From Nisaea sediminum (GTDB taxonomy: Bacteria; Pseudomonadota; Alphaproteobacteria; Thalassobaculales; Thalassobaculaceae): 64,000 bases of DNA. The stretch lies in the NCBI RefSeq assembly GCF_014904705.1, contig NZ_JACZCQ010000006.1:310001-374000 (forward strand), read 5' to 3'. Position numbers and translations under genes: made by a program. Below, in pieces: positions 48,533 through 58,607 of this stretch (position 1 is the stretch's first letter; each line of letters starts with the position of its first letter). The notes beneath the pieces were generated by a model. The model was given only the letters and a program-made list of their open reading frames with translations. It was not told the DNA's origin and did not search any database.

Positions 48533-49003
48533 GGGTACGGGACTGTTTCTCGAATTAACGTGAAAGTTGAATATTTCTATACGCCGAAAGGACGTATTTG
48601 CGGGCACGCTACACTCCGGAAATCTTCCGCGAAACCTGAATGTTCAAAAATTTTTTCTTTATCTCAATGTGTTAATATCAAATCTCCATTTAAGCAATTA
48701 ATCTTGCTTTTTAAGTAAATCTTCTTAATTTCCTGAGAACCCTGAACTTTCGATCATTATTTCCCTCCGTATTTTAGGCAATTATTAATATACTGAGAAC
48801 ATGTTCGACTTTGGGAACGGTGTCTCTGGGGAAGATCGTACCTACAGCATTCTTCCGGCTTCGACCGGCAGCAGAGCGCTGCGGGGCGTTGCGGTCGGAA
48901 GCGGCCCCCGAAACACCATTGAACCAGAGAACAAGATCCCGTTCCCGCGCTGGATGAGCGCGAGGCAAGCGGCGGCAAAGCGGACTACCCGGGAGGAAAT
49001 CAA
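48533..49003. other. AT-rich intergenic region before the chemoreceptor triplet
   Basis: 471 bases. The first 270 are strikingly AT-rich (long A/T runs from about 48560 to 48800) against GC-rich surroundings. Short open frames here lack ribosome sites. It must carry the promoter of the first receptor and, on the minus strand, that of the GGCT-like gene. A 14-base sequence at 48910 recurs before the second receptor. No RNA gene recognised. Confidence 0.5.
48910..48923 (+). repeat. 14-base motif, copy 1 (upstream of receptor 1)
   Basis: GAAACACCATTGAA, identical to the copy at 51721-51734; 80 bases before the start codon of the first receptor. Confidence 0.6.
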
Positions 49004-51649
49004 ATGTCGGCAAGTGAACTCACCACGGATGAAATCGATCAGGAAGAGTCCGGTCAGCCCGCTGTCAAACGCAGAGGGATCGGTGTCGGTGGCAAACTCT
49101 ATCTTGCCATCGGTGGAATGTTCTTCATCACCGTGGTGGCCGCAGCCGTTTCCCTTTGGGCGTTCGGCGACCTGAAGCGGGCGATGAACGGCTTCGCTGG
49201 CGAGGCGATCCCGGCGATCAAGAGTTCGCTTCAGATGGCCGCCGAAAGCGCCGCCGTCGCCGCCAAGGCACCGGAAATCGTGACCGCACAGTCCGAGGAG
49301 GAACGCGCCGCGACCGAAGCCGAAATCGCCGCCCTGCTGACCCGGCTGGAAACCCGGGTGACCGGCCTGTCCGCCCTCACAGAAGAACAGAGACAGAAAA
49401 ACCTCCAGCTCATCACCGACTTCCGGACCGGCATTGACTCGCTCGGACATAAGATGCGGGAAAAGGACGAGATCGCAGCCCGTATCCGCACCAACGTGAC
49501 GGCGCTGCTCACCACCCACGAAGAGTTCCTCGGGGAGATCACGCCGCTCGTCGACGCTGCGAGTTCCAGTCTGGCGAAGACCGGCCGGGACGCGGTGGAC
49601 GGTACGTCCAAGATGATCGTCTCCCTGCTCGAGGGAGAAGTCAGCGCGCTCAGGGCCGGACTGCGCCTCAATGCGGGCCTTCGCGAGATCCTGGCCCTGC
49701 TCGCCCGGACCAAGGCGACCGCGGATTTCGAAGCAGTGCCTCCGCTGCGCGAGCGTTTCGATGCAATCGCTGTGGAGATTCTGCAACAAGAGGAACTGCT
49801 GCCCGATACGGAGGCGGCAAATACCCTCAGGACCTATACGAACGATCTCCTGGCACTCGGTACCGGCGAGAACTCCATCTTCGCCGTCCGGACGACCGAG
49901 CTCGATTACAACAAGTCGCTGACCTTCCAGGAAACCCTGGCCCTGCAGGAGAAGAGCGGAGCCCTGAACCAAAAACTCACGGGGCTTGAAGAACAGTTCT
50001 CCGAGATGGTGGAACCGGTGATCGCAGCCGCGAGCTCCAACCTCACCGAAGGCGGAAAGACCCTCACGGATACGATCGGCAAGACCATCAATGGCTTCGT
50101 CCGGGGCGATGTCGCGCGGCTGCGCGCGACGCTGCAGCTCACCGCCGAAGCCAATCTCCTCGCAGGACTTATCAATTCGGGTGCCAGCGCCACCGACATG
50201 CCGGGACTCAATGTGCTGGACGGACGATTCCTGATGGGGAGCGTCAATCTCGACGATGCCGTCTCGGAATTCGAGCAGCATGCCCAGAATTCGCGGGTGG
50301 CCGATCTCGTCGCAAAGATCACGGCATTCGGCGTCGGAGACGCAAGCGTCTTCGGACTGCGCCGGTCGCAGCTCGAGATCGACGAGGCGGCGCTCGCCGC
50401 GCTGGCGGCGAGCCGTGAGACGGCCGCCGCGATCGAGCAGGAAGTCCGCGGGATCGTTGCCGAGGCGGAAAAAACCGCAGCGGCGAGCGAGACCAGCGCG
50501 CTCCGCCGGATCGAGGAGAGCCAGAAACTGCTCTTCGGGATGGTCGCCATCAGCGCCGCGGCCGGCCTGCTGATCGGCTGGCTCATGGTGTTCCGTCAGG
50601 TGGTGCGCCGGGTCAATCTGCTCGCCGACAAGATGGGCGTGATCGCGGACGGCGATCTGGAAACCGACGTGGACACATCCGGCTCCGACGAGATTTCCGC
50701 CATGGCGCGGACAGTCGAGGTGTTCCGCGACAACGGCCGAGAGGTCGAGCGCCTGCGCGACGAGCAGCAGCGCGCCGAGGCCCGCTCCGCGGAGGAGCGG
50801 CGCAAGGCGATGCTGAACCTCGCGGACACCTTCGAGCAATCGGTGAAGGCCATCGTCGACCAGGTCGGCCTCTCGGCCCGCGAGATGGAGAAGAGCTCGG
50901 AGACCATGGTGAGCGCCTCCGAGCAGGTGAAGACCGAGTCCGGCGGCGTGCTCTCCATCGCCGAGACCACATCGAGCAATGTGAATACCGTCGCCGCCGC
51001 GGCCGAGCAGCTCGCAGCCTCGGTACAGGAGATCTCCAACAATATCGGAGAGACCTCCCGTGTGGCACAGCGCGCCGCCGACAAGGCGGAGACGACGGAC
51101 CGCATCGTCGCCAGTCTCGATGCGGAATCGCAGAAGATCGGCGAGGTGGTGAAGCTGATCACCGACATCGCCGAGCAGACCAACCTGCTGGCGCTGAACG
51201 CGACCATCGAGGCGGCCCGCGCCGGCGATGCAGGCAAAGGCTTCGCAGTCGTCGCCTCGGAGGTGAAAAACCTCGCGACCCAGACCGCGAAAGCGACCGA
51301 GGAGATCTCCGCGCAGATCGACGCGGTGCAGGCCAACACCAACCAGGCGGTGGACGCGATCCGCGAGATCGGCACCCTGATCGGCGACATGACCGAGAAA
51401 ATGATGGCAATCTCCAGCGCGGTCGAGGAGCAGGGTGCCTCGACCGACGAGATCGCGCGCAGCACCTCGGAAGCCGCGCAGAGCACCAATCAGGTGAGCG
51501 CGACCATGGACGGCATGATGAGCGTCGCCGGCGAGGCGGGAACGACCGCCGACCAGGTGCTCTCTGCCGCACGGGGCGTCGCCGCGCAGGCGCAGTCCCT
51601 CGACCGCGAGGTCGCGACCTTCCTCAACAAGGTGAGAAGCGGGACCTGA
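49004..51649 (+). CDS. Methyl-accepting chemotaxis protein, triplet copy 1
   Basis: 881 residues, ATG behind GGGAGGAAAT. Membrane helix 1 at about 32-54, a large periplasmic helical domain to about 508 resembling the TorS-type sensor ([23 protein letters not shown]), helix 2 at 509-530, HAMP to about 590, and a signalling domain with the tip [30 protein letters not shown]. It ends in VRSGT, without a CheR-tethering pentapeptide. The periplasmic part is the most diverged of the three copies, while the cytoplasmic part shares a 350-bp identical tract with copy 2. The ligand is unknown. Confidence 0.93.
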   Translation: MSASELTTDEIDQEESGQPAVKRRGIGVGGKLYLAIGGMFFITVVAAAVSLWAFGDLKRAMNGFAGEAIPAIKSSLQMAAESAAVAAKAPEIVTAQSEEERAATEAEIAALLTRLETRVTGLSALTEEQRQKNLQLITDFRTGIDSLGHKMREKDEIAARIRTNVTALLTTHEEFLGEITPLVDAASSSLAKTGRDAVDGTSKMIVSLLEGEVSALRAGLRLNAGLREILALLARTKATADFEAVPPLRERFDAIAVEILQQEELLPDTEAANTLRTYTNDLLALGTGENSIFAVRTTELDYNKSLTFQETLALQEKSGALNQKLTGLEEQFSEMVEPVIAAASSNLTEGGKTLTDTIGKTINGFVRGDVARLRATLQLTAEANLLAGLINSGASATDMPGLNVLDGRFLMGSVNLDDAVSEFEQHAQNSRVADLVAKITAFGVGDASVFGLRRSQLEIDEAALAALAASRETAAAIEQEVRGIVAEAEKTAAASETSALRRIEESQKLLFGMVAISAAAGLLIGWLMVFRQVVRRVNLLADKMGVIADGDLETDVDTSGSDEISAMARTVEVFRDNGREVERLRDEQQRAEARSAEERRKAMLNLADTFEQSVKAIVDQVGLSAREMEKSSETMVSASEQVKTESGGVLSIAETTSSNVNTVAAAAEQLAASVQEISNNIGETSRVAQRAADKAETTDRIVASLDAESQKIGEVVKLITDIAEQTNLLALNATIEAARAGDAGKGFAVVASEVKNLATQTAKATEEISAQIDAVQANTNQAVDAIREIGTLIGDMTEKMMAISSAVEEQGASTDEIARSTSEAAQSTNQVSATMDGMMSVAGEAGTTADQVLSAARGVAAQAQSLDREVATFLNKVRSGT
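51050..51399 (+). repeat. 350-bp tract identical to 54003-54352
   Basis: Read base by base, this segment of receptor 1 is identical to the matching segment of receptor 2, synonymous positions included; the flanks diverge at once. It covers the signalling-domain hairpin tip. Confidence 0.85.
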
Positions 51650-51690
51650 TCGGCTGACGCCGGTCAGCCGAAAGAGAGCGTCACTGGGCA

Positions 51691-51711
51691 GGCGGACTTC
51701 AACGGTCCGCC
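51691..51711 (+). terminator. Terminator-like hairpin after receptor 1
   Basis: GGCGGAC (51691-51697) pairs with GTCCGCC (51705-51711) around seven bases, followed by CGTTCCCG. Same stem as the stronger terminator after receptor 2. Confidence 0.6.
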
Positions 51712-51720
51712 CGTTCCCGT

Positions 51721-51734
51721 GAAACACCATTGAA
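51721..51734 (+). repeat. 14-base motif, copy 2 (upstream of receptor 2)
   Basis: GAAACACCATTGAA, identical to 48910-48923; just after the terminator hairpin and 220 bases before the receptor 2 start. Confidence 0.6.
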
Positions 51735-51953
51735 GTTGATCAAATTTTCCGAAAATTCTTCTGCAAATTTACCTTTAACGCCATCTAACAACCGAATAAA
51801 AACACTGACTTTTTTGCACTTGCGCTCTATACCCGTTTACCGCTGATATTGCAGTCGCGAATACGTTTGCTGACTTGCCCACTATAGATTATGCGGACGC
51901 GACACCGTCGTCCCGCACACACGTATTAATGGCGAATTCGAAGGACGGTCCCC

Positions 51954-54602
51954 GTGGAAAACGCAGCGCATACCCATGACCCCTCGGTCGACTCGGACGA
52001 AGAGTTGAACAAACCGAAGACGAAGCGCCGGGGTCCCGGTGTCGGAGGCAAGCTCTACATGGCCCTCATAGGGGTCACCTTGGTGACCCTGGTTGCCATC
52101 GGGATCTCGATCGCCGCTTTCACAGGCCTGCAAGAGACCCTCGACCAGTTCACCGGGCGCTCGATCCCGGCGATCAAGAATTCCATGGCCCTCGCCAATG
52201 CGAGCGCGAATATCGCCGCGACCGCGCCGGCACTGGTCAGCGCCCAGACCGACGAGGAGCGGGCGGAGATCGAGAACGGCATGCAGCTCGGTATCGGCGA
52301 ACTGCGCCAGCGGCTCGATACCCTGACCGCACTGCCGGAAACGGAGCGGAACAAGCTCTCCGGTCTCGTCACCGACATCGAAGGCGCCCTCGCCGACTTG
52401 CAGGCGACGATCGAGCGCCGGGAAGAGCTGCGGACCGCCCTCGGCAAGAAGACCGCGGAGATCAGGCAGGCGCACGGCCTCTTCGTCGCGGAAGCGATCC
52501 CGGTGATCCAGCTGGCGAACGAGACCCTGACCTTTCGCGGCGAAGACACGATCAGTTCGTCCGTACGCGCCGTCGAGGAATTGCTCGAGGGCGAGGTTCA
52601 GCAATTGCAGTCCGGGCTGAAGGCCGCCGCCTTCGGTAACGAGATATTGTCGATCATCGCCCTGACGACGACCGCCGGATCGGAAGAGATGCTGGACATG
52701 CTGAAGGATGAGTTCGATCAGAGCTCGAACAAGGTCTACGACGCCGTGAACAATCTGGCGGAGACCGAGAATTCCATCGCGCTGCGAGATGTCTCGCTCG
52801 GCCTCAGTCTGTTCGGTCTCGGCGACAAATCGGTCTTCGAGCTTCGTAAACAGGAACTTACGAAAGGCTCCCTGCCGATCGGCCAGCAGCTGCAGCTCGA
52901 CATCAAGCGTGTCGCGCTCAAGGCCGAAGTCGCGGAACTGTCGAGCAAATTCAAGAACTCGATCGATCCGGTCGTTACCGAGGCGAGTTACAAGCTCATC
53001 GCCGGCGGGGAGAAGCTGGTCGACAACGTGAAGAGTTCCATCACCACGCTCGTCAACGAGGACGCGGGCAATATCAAGACCGCGCTGGAGCTCGTCGCTC
53101 AGGCGAATCTCGTGGCCGGCCTTCTGAACGCGGCCGCCGGCGCGCCCGATGCCGACTCCATCAAGCAGACCGGGTACCAGTTCCAGGCCGCCACCGATGC
53201 GATGAACGCCGCACTGGGGGAGTTCCGCGAACGCGGGATCGACGAGGTCACGGCGGAGAAGGCGGAAATGCTCAACACTTTCGGCACAGGCGACGAGTCG
53301 GTGTTCGAGCTTCGCCGCACTTTGTTGGAAACCGAGGCCGAAGCCGTAGCCGCACTCACCCGTAGCCGCGAAAGCGTGGCGGCAATGACCAGTGATGTGA
53401 ACGCGCTTGTGGCCGCCGCCGAAACCGAGGCGACGGCGAGCGAGAATTCGGCCAAGGACACGATCGTGAAGAGCCGCCAATTGCTCTTCGCGATAGGCGG
53501 GATCGGCGCGCTGGCCGGCCTGCTGATCGGCTGGCTGCTTGTCTCGCGCCAGGTTGTCAGCCGGGTGAACGGTCTGCAGCAGACGATGGCCGAAATCGCG
53601 GACGGCAATCTTGAGGCGGAGGTAAACACTTCGGGCTCTGACGAGATCTCCGCCATGGCACGGACGGTGGAAGTGTTCCGCGACAATGGCCGAGAGGTCG
53701 AGCGCCTGCGCGACGAGCAGCAGCGCGCCGAGGCCCGCTCCGCCGAGGAACGTCGCAAGGCGATGCTGAACCTCGCCGATACCTTCGAGCAGTCGGTCAA
53801 AGCCATCGTCGACCAGGTCGGGCTCTCCGCCCGCGAGATGGAGAAGAGCTCGGAGACCATGGTGAGCACCTCCGAGCAGGTGAAGAATGAGTCCGGCGGC
53901 GTGCTCTCCATCGCCGAGACCACATCGAGCAATGTGAATACCGTCGCCGCGGCGGCCGAGCAGCTCGCCGCCTCGGTGCAGGAGATCAGCGTCAATATCT
54001 CCGAGACCTCCCGTGTGGCACAGCGCGCCGCCGACAAGGCGGAGACGACGGACCGCATCGTCGCCAGTCTCGATGCGGAATCGCAGAAGATCGGCGAGGT
54101 GGTGAAGCTGATCACCGACATCGCCGAGCAGACCAACCTGCTGGCGCTGAACGCGACCATCGAGGCGGCCCGCGCCGGCGATGCAGGCAAAGGCTTCGCA
54201 GTCGTCGCCTCGGAGGTGAAAAACCTCGCGACCCAGACCGCGAAAGCGACCGAGGAGATCTCCGCGCAGATCGACGCGGTGCAGGCCAACACCAACCAGG
54301 CGGTGGACGCGATCCGCGAGATCGGCACCCTGATCGGCGACATGACCGAGAAGATGATCGCGGTCTCCAGCGCGGTCGAGGAACAGGGCGCCTCGACGGA
54401 CGAGATCGCGCGCTCCTCATCGGAAGCGGCACAGAGCACCAATCAGGTGAGCGCGACCATGAACGGCATGATGAGCGTCGCCGGCGAGGCGGGAACCACC
54501 GCCGATCAGGTACTCTCCGCCGCCAAGGGGGTCGCCGCGCAGGCGCAATCTCTGGACCGAGAGGTCGCGACATTCCTCGACAAGGTCAGAAGCGGGACCT
54601 GA
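51954..54602 (+). CDS. Methyl-accepting chemotaxis protein, triplet copy 2
   Basis: 882 residues from a GTG behind AAGGACGGT. Same layout as copy 1: helix 1 near 25-50, periplasmic TorS-like domain, helix 2 at about 510-530, HAMP, signalling domain. The start of the sensor ([20 protein letters not shown]) is nearly the same as in copy 3 and less like copy 1, while the tip DNA is identical to copy 1 for 350 bp and the following stretch is identical to copy 3 for 62 bp, so the gene is a mosaic. It has its own terminator. Confidence 0.93.
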   Translation: MENAAHTHDPSVDSDEELNKPKTKRRGPGVGGKLYMALIGVTLVTLVAIGISIAAFTGLQETLDQFTGRSIPAIKNSMALANASANIAATAPALVSAQTDEERAEIENGMQLGIGELRQRLDTLTALPETERNKLSGLVTDIEGALADLQATIERREELRTALGKKTAEIRQAHGLFVAEAIPVIQLANETLTFRGEDTISSSVRAVEELLEGEVQQLQSGLKAAAFGNEILSIIALTTTAGSEEMLDMLKDEFDQSSNKVYDAVNNLAETENSIALRDVSLGLSLFGLGDKSVFELRKQELTKGSLPIGQQLQLDIKRVALKAEVAELSSKFKNSIDPVVTEASYKLIAGGEKLVDNVKSSITTLVNEDAGNIKTALELVAQANLVAGLLNAAAGAPDADSIKQTGYQFQAATDAMNAALGEFRERGIDEVTAEKAEMLNTFGTGDESVFELRRTLLETEAEAVAALTRSRESVAAMTSDVNALVAAAETEATASENSAKDTIVKSRQLLFAIGGIGALAGLLIGWLLVSRQVVSRVNGLQQTMAEIADGNLEAEVNTSGSDEISAMARTVEVFRDNGREVERLRDEQQRAEARSAEERRKAMLNLADTFEQSVKAIVDQVGLSAREMEKSSETMVSTSEQVKNESGGVLSIAETTSSNVNTVAAAAEQLAASVQEISVNISETSRVAQRAADKAETTDRIVASLDAESQKIGEVVKLITDIAEQTNLLALNATIEAARAGDAGKGFAVVASEVKNLATQTAKATEEISAQIDAVQANTNQAVDAIREIGTLIGDMTEKMIAVSSAVEEQGASTDEIARSSSEAAQSTNQVSATMNGMMSVAGEAGTTADQVLSAAKGVAAQAQSLDREVATFLDKVRSGT
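54003..54352 (+). repeat. 350-bp tract identical to 51050-51399
   Basis: Second copy of the identical tract, within receptor 2. From 54351 to 54412 the sequence is instead identical to receptor 3 (57338-57399). Confidence 0.85.
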
Positions 54603-54952
54603 TCGGCAGGGGCAACAACCCTGAACCGATGCTTGCGAATGGGCGGACCTCTGCAGTCCGCCCGTTCTTTTTGCGCTGCGAAATCATTGATCCGATTAGG
54701 TAATCCGCTTTCTGGATGCGTGTTTATCAACTAATCGGCAAATCCATCTAAAAATTAACCATAAAACTGAGAAATAAGTGAATATTTACAGTGCCTTTTT
54801 CGAACTTGATCTCACCTATCTGGTGACGTCAAAGTGGCCTTGACGCGCTATTTTGCACCGCACAATGCGAGTGCCCCAGCGCCGTTTCGGGGACGCACTC
54901 TCCATCGATCCGTCTTTGGAGGGAGGCAAAGCTTGCAGGGGGATCTCAGGCC
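54603..54952 (+). other. Intergenic region between receptors 2 and 3
   Basis: 350 bases: terminator at 54641-54672, then about 130 AT-rich bases (54690-54820) likely to hold the receptor 3 promoter. TTGACG at 54840 lacks a well-spaced -10. GGGGGA (54938-54943) is the ribosome site. No gene seen. Confidence 0.5.
54641..54672 (+). terminator. Rho-independent terminator after receptor 2
   Basis: GGGCGGAC (54641-54648) pairs with GTCCGCCC (54656-54663) around seven bases and is followed by GTTCTTTTT. Confidence 0.85.
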
Positions 54953-57589
54953 GTGGACCAGTCACTGGAGTCGGACGACGTAAATCTCATTCCGGACGAC
55001 GCGGAAGCCGAACGGGCGGAAGAAGACCGCTCCCGTCCGCGGCGCGGCGTCGGTGTCGGCGGCAAGCTCTATCTTGCGCTTGGCGGCATCACCCTCATCA
55101 CCTTGAGCGCCGCCATCATCTCGATCCTCGCCTTCACCACCCTGCAGCAGGCGCTCGACCAGTTCACCGGCCAGTCCATCCCCGCGATCAAGAATTCGAT
55201 GGCCCTCGCCAATGCGAGCGCGAACATCGCCGCCACAGCGCCAGCACTGGTCAGCGCCGCGAACCAGGAAGAGCGCGATACGATTCAAGCCGACATGGAG
55301 GCCGGTCTCTCCGATCTCCGAGGCCGCCTGCAGCAGATGCCGTCGCTCGACGAGGAAGGCCGGGCCGGTCTGTCCGCGCTGATCGGGGAGATCGAAAGCG
55401 CGCTCGCCGAACTCCAGACCACGATCGGCCAACGCGACGAACTACGTACCGCGCTCGATACGACGACGGCCAATCTCCGCAAGGAACAGAGGCTCTTCGT
55501 ATCCGGCGCCCTGCCCCTCGTGCGGCAGGCAAGCGATACCCTGCGGCAGCGCGGTGAGACTGCGATCAGTTTTTCCGGCGAGGCCGTCGAGAACCTGCTG
55601 ACCCAGGAGCTGGTGCAGCTCGAATCCGGCCTCAGGACGGCCGCTCTCGGGCATGAGATGCTCTCCATCATCGCTCTGGCGGCGACGGCGGGGACAGAGC
55701 CCGATGTCGACACCCTGGAAACCCGGTTCAAGGGTGTCGCCGGTCAGATCCACGACGCCGTGAACATGCTGGACGAGAGCGACGCCGCCTACGATCTGAG
55801 GCAGATCGGCCTCAAGCTGCTGTTCTTCGGCAAGGGCTCCAAATCGGTGTTCGATCTGCGTAAAGCGGAACTTGGCGGAAACGGCGACCCGCAGCGGCGC
55901 GCCGACATCGACGCGGAAGTCGCCGAGCTGACGGCGACCTTCCGGGCCTCGATCGATCCGGTGATCGAAGAGGCGACCGCACGGCTCACCGCCGGCGGTA
56001 CCGGCCTGGTCGACAATATCAAGGACGCGATCTCCAAGCTGATCCACGAGGACGTCACCGTGATTCGCGACGCGCTCGAACTCGTCGCCAAGGCCAACCA
56101 CATCGCCGGATTGCTGAATGCCGCGGCCGGTGCGCCGGATACGCTGGCGGTCGGGCAGATCTCCAGCGAGTTCATCCTGTCGAACAACGGCCTCCTGAGC
56201 GCGCTCGGCAGCTTCGAGAACAAGCTCGATCCTCTGACTCTGGAAAGCGGCAATCTGCTGGTCGGCTTCGGTCTCGGAGACAATTCCATCTTCAATCTGC
56301 GCACCCGGCTTCTGGAGACCGAAGCCGCCTCGCAGGAAGCGCTGGCGAAGAGCCGGGCCGCGGTCGCGACCATGTCGGACAAGGTTCACGAGCTCGTCTC
56401 CGATGCCGAGGCCGCGGCGACGGTCAGCGAGCAGTCGGCCCGCAAAACGGTGACCAACAGCAAGTACTTCATGTTCGCGGTCTGCGGCGCGAGCGTCGTG
56501 CTCAGCTTCCTGATCGGCTGGCTGCTGGTCTCCCGTCAGGTTGTGCGCCGGGTGAACGGCCTGCAGCGGACAATGGCCGAGATCGCCGACGGCGATCTGG
56601 AAACCGAAGTCGATACCGCCGGTTCCGACGAAATCTCCGCCATGGCGCGGACCGTGGAGGTGTTCCGCGACAATGGCCGCGAGGTCGAGCGGCTGCGCGA
56701 CGAGCAGCAGCGCACCGAGGCACGCTCCGCCGAGGAACGGCGCCAGGCGATGCTGAACCTCGCGGACACGTTCGAGCGGTCGGTGAAGGCCATTGTCGAT
56801 CAGGTCGGCCAGTCCGCGGCGGCGATGGAGAAGAGTTCGGAGACCATGGTGAACGCCTCCGAGCAGGTGAAAAGCGAGTCCACCGGCGTGCGCGCGGTCG
56901 CGGAGGCGACCTCAAGCAATGTGAACACGGTGGCCGCTGCGGCCGAGGAGCTCGCCGCGTCGGTGCAGGAGATCAGCGCGAACATCTCCGAGACCTCCCG
57001 GGTAGCGCAGCAGGCTGCGGAGAAGGCGCAGAACACGGACCGCATCGTTGTCAGTCTGGACGCTGAATCGCAAAAGATCGGCGAGGTCGTCAGCCTCATC
57101 AACGACATCGCCGAGCAGACCAATCTCCTGGCCCTGAACGCGACGATCGAGGCGGCACGGGCGGGCGATGCCGGCAAGGGCTTCGCCGTGGTCGCCTCCG
57201 AGGTGAAAAACCTCGCGACCCAGACCGCGAAGGCGACCGAAGAGATCTCGGCTCAGATAGATGCCGTTCAGGCCAACACGAACCAGGCCGTCGAGGCGAT
57301 CCGCGAGATCGGCACGCTGATCGGCGACATGACCGAAAAGATGATCGCGGTCTCCAGCGCGGTCGAGGAACAGGGCGCCTCGACGGACGAGATCGCGCGT
57401 TCCTCCTCGGAAGCGGCGCAGAGCACCAATCAGGTGAGCGAGACCATGAACGGCATGATGAGCGTCGCCGGCGAGGCCGGCAGCACGGCCGACGAGGTGC
57501 TCTCCGCCGCCAAGGGGGTCGCGGCGCAGGCCCAGTCGCTCGACCGCGAGGTTGCAACTTTCCTTAACAAGGTCAGAAGCGGTACATAA
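54953..57589 (+). CDS. Methyl-accepting chemotaxis protein, triplet copy 3
   Basis: 878 residues from a GTG nine bases after GGGGGA. Helix 1 at about 38-62, periplasmic sensor with [20 protein letters not shown] and a second helical module ([21 protein letters not shown]), helix 2 at about 507-529, HAMP, signalling domain ending VRSGT. It differs from copies 1 and 2 in parts of the methylation helices ([17 protein letters not shown]). There is no terminator after it; RidA starts five bases past its stop. Confidence 0.93.
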   Translation: MDQSLESDDVNLIPDDAEAERAEEDRSRPRRGVGVGGKLYLALGGITLITLSAAIISILAFTTLQQALDQFTGQSIPAIKNSMALANASANIAATAPALVSAANQEERDTIQADMEAGLSDLRGRLQQMPSLDEEGRAGLSALIGEIESALAELQTTIGQRDELRTALDTTTANLRKEQRLFVSGALPLVRQASDTLRQRGETAISFSGEAVENLLTQELVQLESGLRTAALGHEMLSIIALAATAGTEPDVDTLETRFKGVAGQIHDAVNMLDESDAAYDLRQIGLKLLFFGKGSKSVFDLRKAELGGNGDPQRRADIDAEVAELTATFRASIDPVIEEATARLTAGGTGLVDNIKDAISKLIHEDVTVIRDALELVAKANHIAGLLNAAAGAPDTLAVGQISSEFILSNNGLLSALGSFENKLDPLTLESGNLLVGFGLGDNSIFNLRTRLLETEAASQEALAKSRAAVATMSDKVHELVSDAEAAATVSEQSARKTVTNSKYFMFAVCGASVVLSFLIGWLLVSRQVVRRVNGLQRTMAEIADGDLETEVDTAGSDEISAMARTVEVFRDNGREVERLRDEQQRTEARSAEERRQAMLNLADTFERSVKAIVDQVGQSAAAMEKSSETMVNASEQVKSESTGVRAVAEATSSNVNTVAAAAEELAASVQEISANISETSRVAQQAAEKAQNTDRIVVSLDAESQKIGEVVSLINDIAEQTNLLALNATIEAARAGDAGKGFAVVASEVKNLATQTAKATEEISAQIDAVQANTNQAVEAIREIGTLIGDMTEKMIAVSSAVEEQGASTDEIARSSSEAAQSTNQVSETMNGMMSVAGEAGSTADEVLSAAKGVAAQAQSLDREVATFLNKVRSGT

Positions 57590-57594
57590 TCTGC

Positions 57595-58020
57595 ATGACT
57601 GAAATCATCCGTATCTCCCCTGGAAACGTCTGGTCGGATCCGGAGTTCCCGTTCTCCCAGGCCGTGGTCGAGCCGTCGGGGCGGCGGGTGCACCTGACCG
57701 GTCAAGTGGCCTGGGATGCCGAGGGAAGGATTGTCGGGCCTGGGGACCCGGGGCTTCAAACCGAAATGGCAATCGACAATATCGAGGCCATCCTGGGGGC
57801 CCTTGGGGGGCGTCTCGAGGACATCGTCTCGACCACGATGTACTATGTCCGGGACCGGGACCTTCCTGCGATCCAGCAGGTCCGCACGAAGCGATTCTCG
57901 AAACAACACGGTCCGGCCACGACCGGAATCAAGGTGGTCGGCCTCGTCGACCCCGACCTTCTGATTGAGCTGACCGCCATCGCGGTCATTCCCGAAGACC
58001 GCTTTCATTCACCGTCGTGA
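57595..58020 (+). CDS. RidA family protein
   Basis: 141 residues. The YjgF/YER057c/UK114 fold is shown by FSQAVVEPSGRRVHLTGQVAWD, the mid-protein DNIEAILGALGG and YVRDRDLPAI, and a C-terminal LLIELTAIAVIPEDRF. The arginine that in RidA proper binds the carboxylate of enamine substrates is not clearly at its usual place (KRFSKQHGPATTGIKVVGL), so it may be another Rid subgroup. It begins five bases after receptor 3 without its own good ribosome site, so it is probably co-translated. Confidence 0.85.
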   Translation: MTEIIRISPGNVWSDPEFPFSQAVVEPSGRRVHLTGQVAWDAEGRIVGPGDPGLQTEMAIDNIEAILGALGGRLEDIVSTTMYYVRDRDLPAIQQVRTKRFSKQHGPATTGIKVVGLVDPDLLIELTAIAVIPEDRFHSPS

Positions 58021-58023
58021 TGC

Positions 58024-58605
58024 CTAGCCGGTGCTCGCCCATTCGCGCGCCAGGATGGCGTAGACGAAATCCTCCGCCCAGGCGCCCTTGAAGAACTCCT
58101 TCTCCCGGTAATGCGCCTCGCGCCGCATGCCGAGCTTCTCCATCAGCTTCCAGGAAGCGGTGTTGCGCACGTCGCAATGGGCGCTGATCCGGTGCATGCC
58201 GAAATGCGCGAAGCCCAGTTCCAGTCCCTTGCGCGCGGCCTCCAGCGCATAGCCCCGGCCCTGATGGCGCGGGTCGAAGACATAGCCGATCTCGCCCTGC
58301 AGATTTTCCCGGCTCAGCAGCTGCAGCTTCAGGTTCCCGAGATAGGCGCCGTCCTCCCGCCGTTCGACGGCAATCTTGAGCTCGTCCCCGTCCGCTTCGA
58401 GGACAGGCGGGATCATGTACCGCGCCAGCGCTTCCGGCGCCTCCGCGCGCGTCATCGGTTCGCCGTAGAGCATCGCGACGACCTCCGGATTGGAGCGCAG
58501 CCGGAAGACATTCTCAAGGTCGTCGTCGCGGTAGGCACGGAGGCAAAGCCGCTCGGTCAGCACCGGCAATTCGAGCGTCGTGTGTTTCAGATCACGGTCG
58601 GCCAC
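58024..58605 (-). CDS. GNAT family N-acetyltransferase, RimJ-like
   Basis: 193 residues from a GTG. Pattern LTERLCLRAYRDDDLENVFRL, then GYVFDPRHQGRGYALEAARKG (acetyl-CoA loop) and DVRNTASWKLMEKLGMRREA is characteristic of the RimJ/RimL group. Acceptor unknown. It starts two bases after the rmuC stop, so it is probably the second gene of that unit; it converges on ridA with three bases between stops. Confidence 0.87.
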   Translation of the reverse strand: MADRDLKHTTLELPVLTERLCLRAYRDDDLENVFRLRSNPEVVAMLYGEPMTRAEAPEALARYMIPPVLEADGDELKIAVERREDGAYLGNLKLQLLSRENLQGEIGYVFDPRHQGRGYALEAARKGLELGFAHFGMHRISAHCDVRNTASWKLMEKLGMRREAHYREKEFFKGAWAEDFVYAILAREWASTG

Positions 58606-58607
58606 GG

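Larger units (their letters stand above)
51650..51953 (+). other. Intergenic region between receptors 1 and 2
   Basis: 304 bases: a hairpin terminator (51691-51711), the recurring 14-base motif (51721-51734), then an AT-rich stretch likely to carry the promoter of receptor 2. CTGACT and TATACC 17 bases apart near 51810-51840 are a weak candidate. No gene seen. Confidence 0.5.

Noticed and set aside
48518-48718. A 66-residue frame in the AT-rich region before the receptor triplet
   Set aside because: It starts inside the GGCT-like gene on the other strand, has no ribosome site and no recognisable pattern.
48842-51730. A 962-residue open frame on the minus strand opposite receptor 1
   Set aside because: It is the mirror of a clear chemoreceptor gene; its translation is low-complexity His/Arg/Gly/Asp sequence typical of GC-rich antisense frames.
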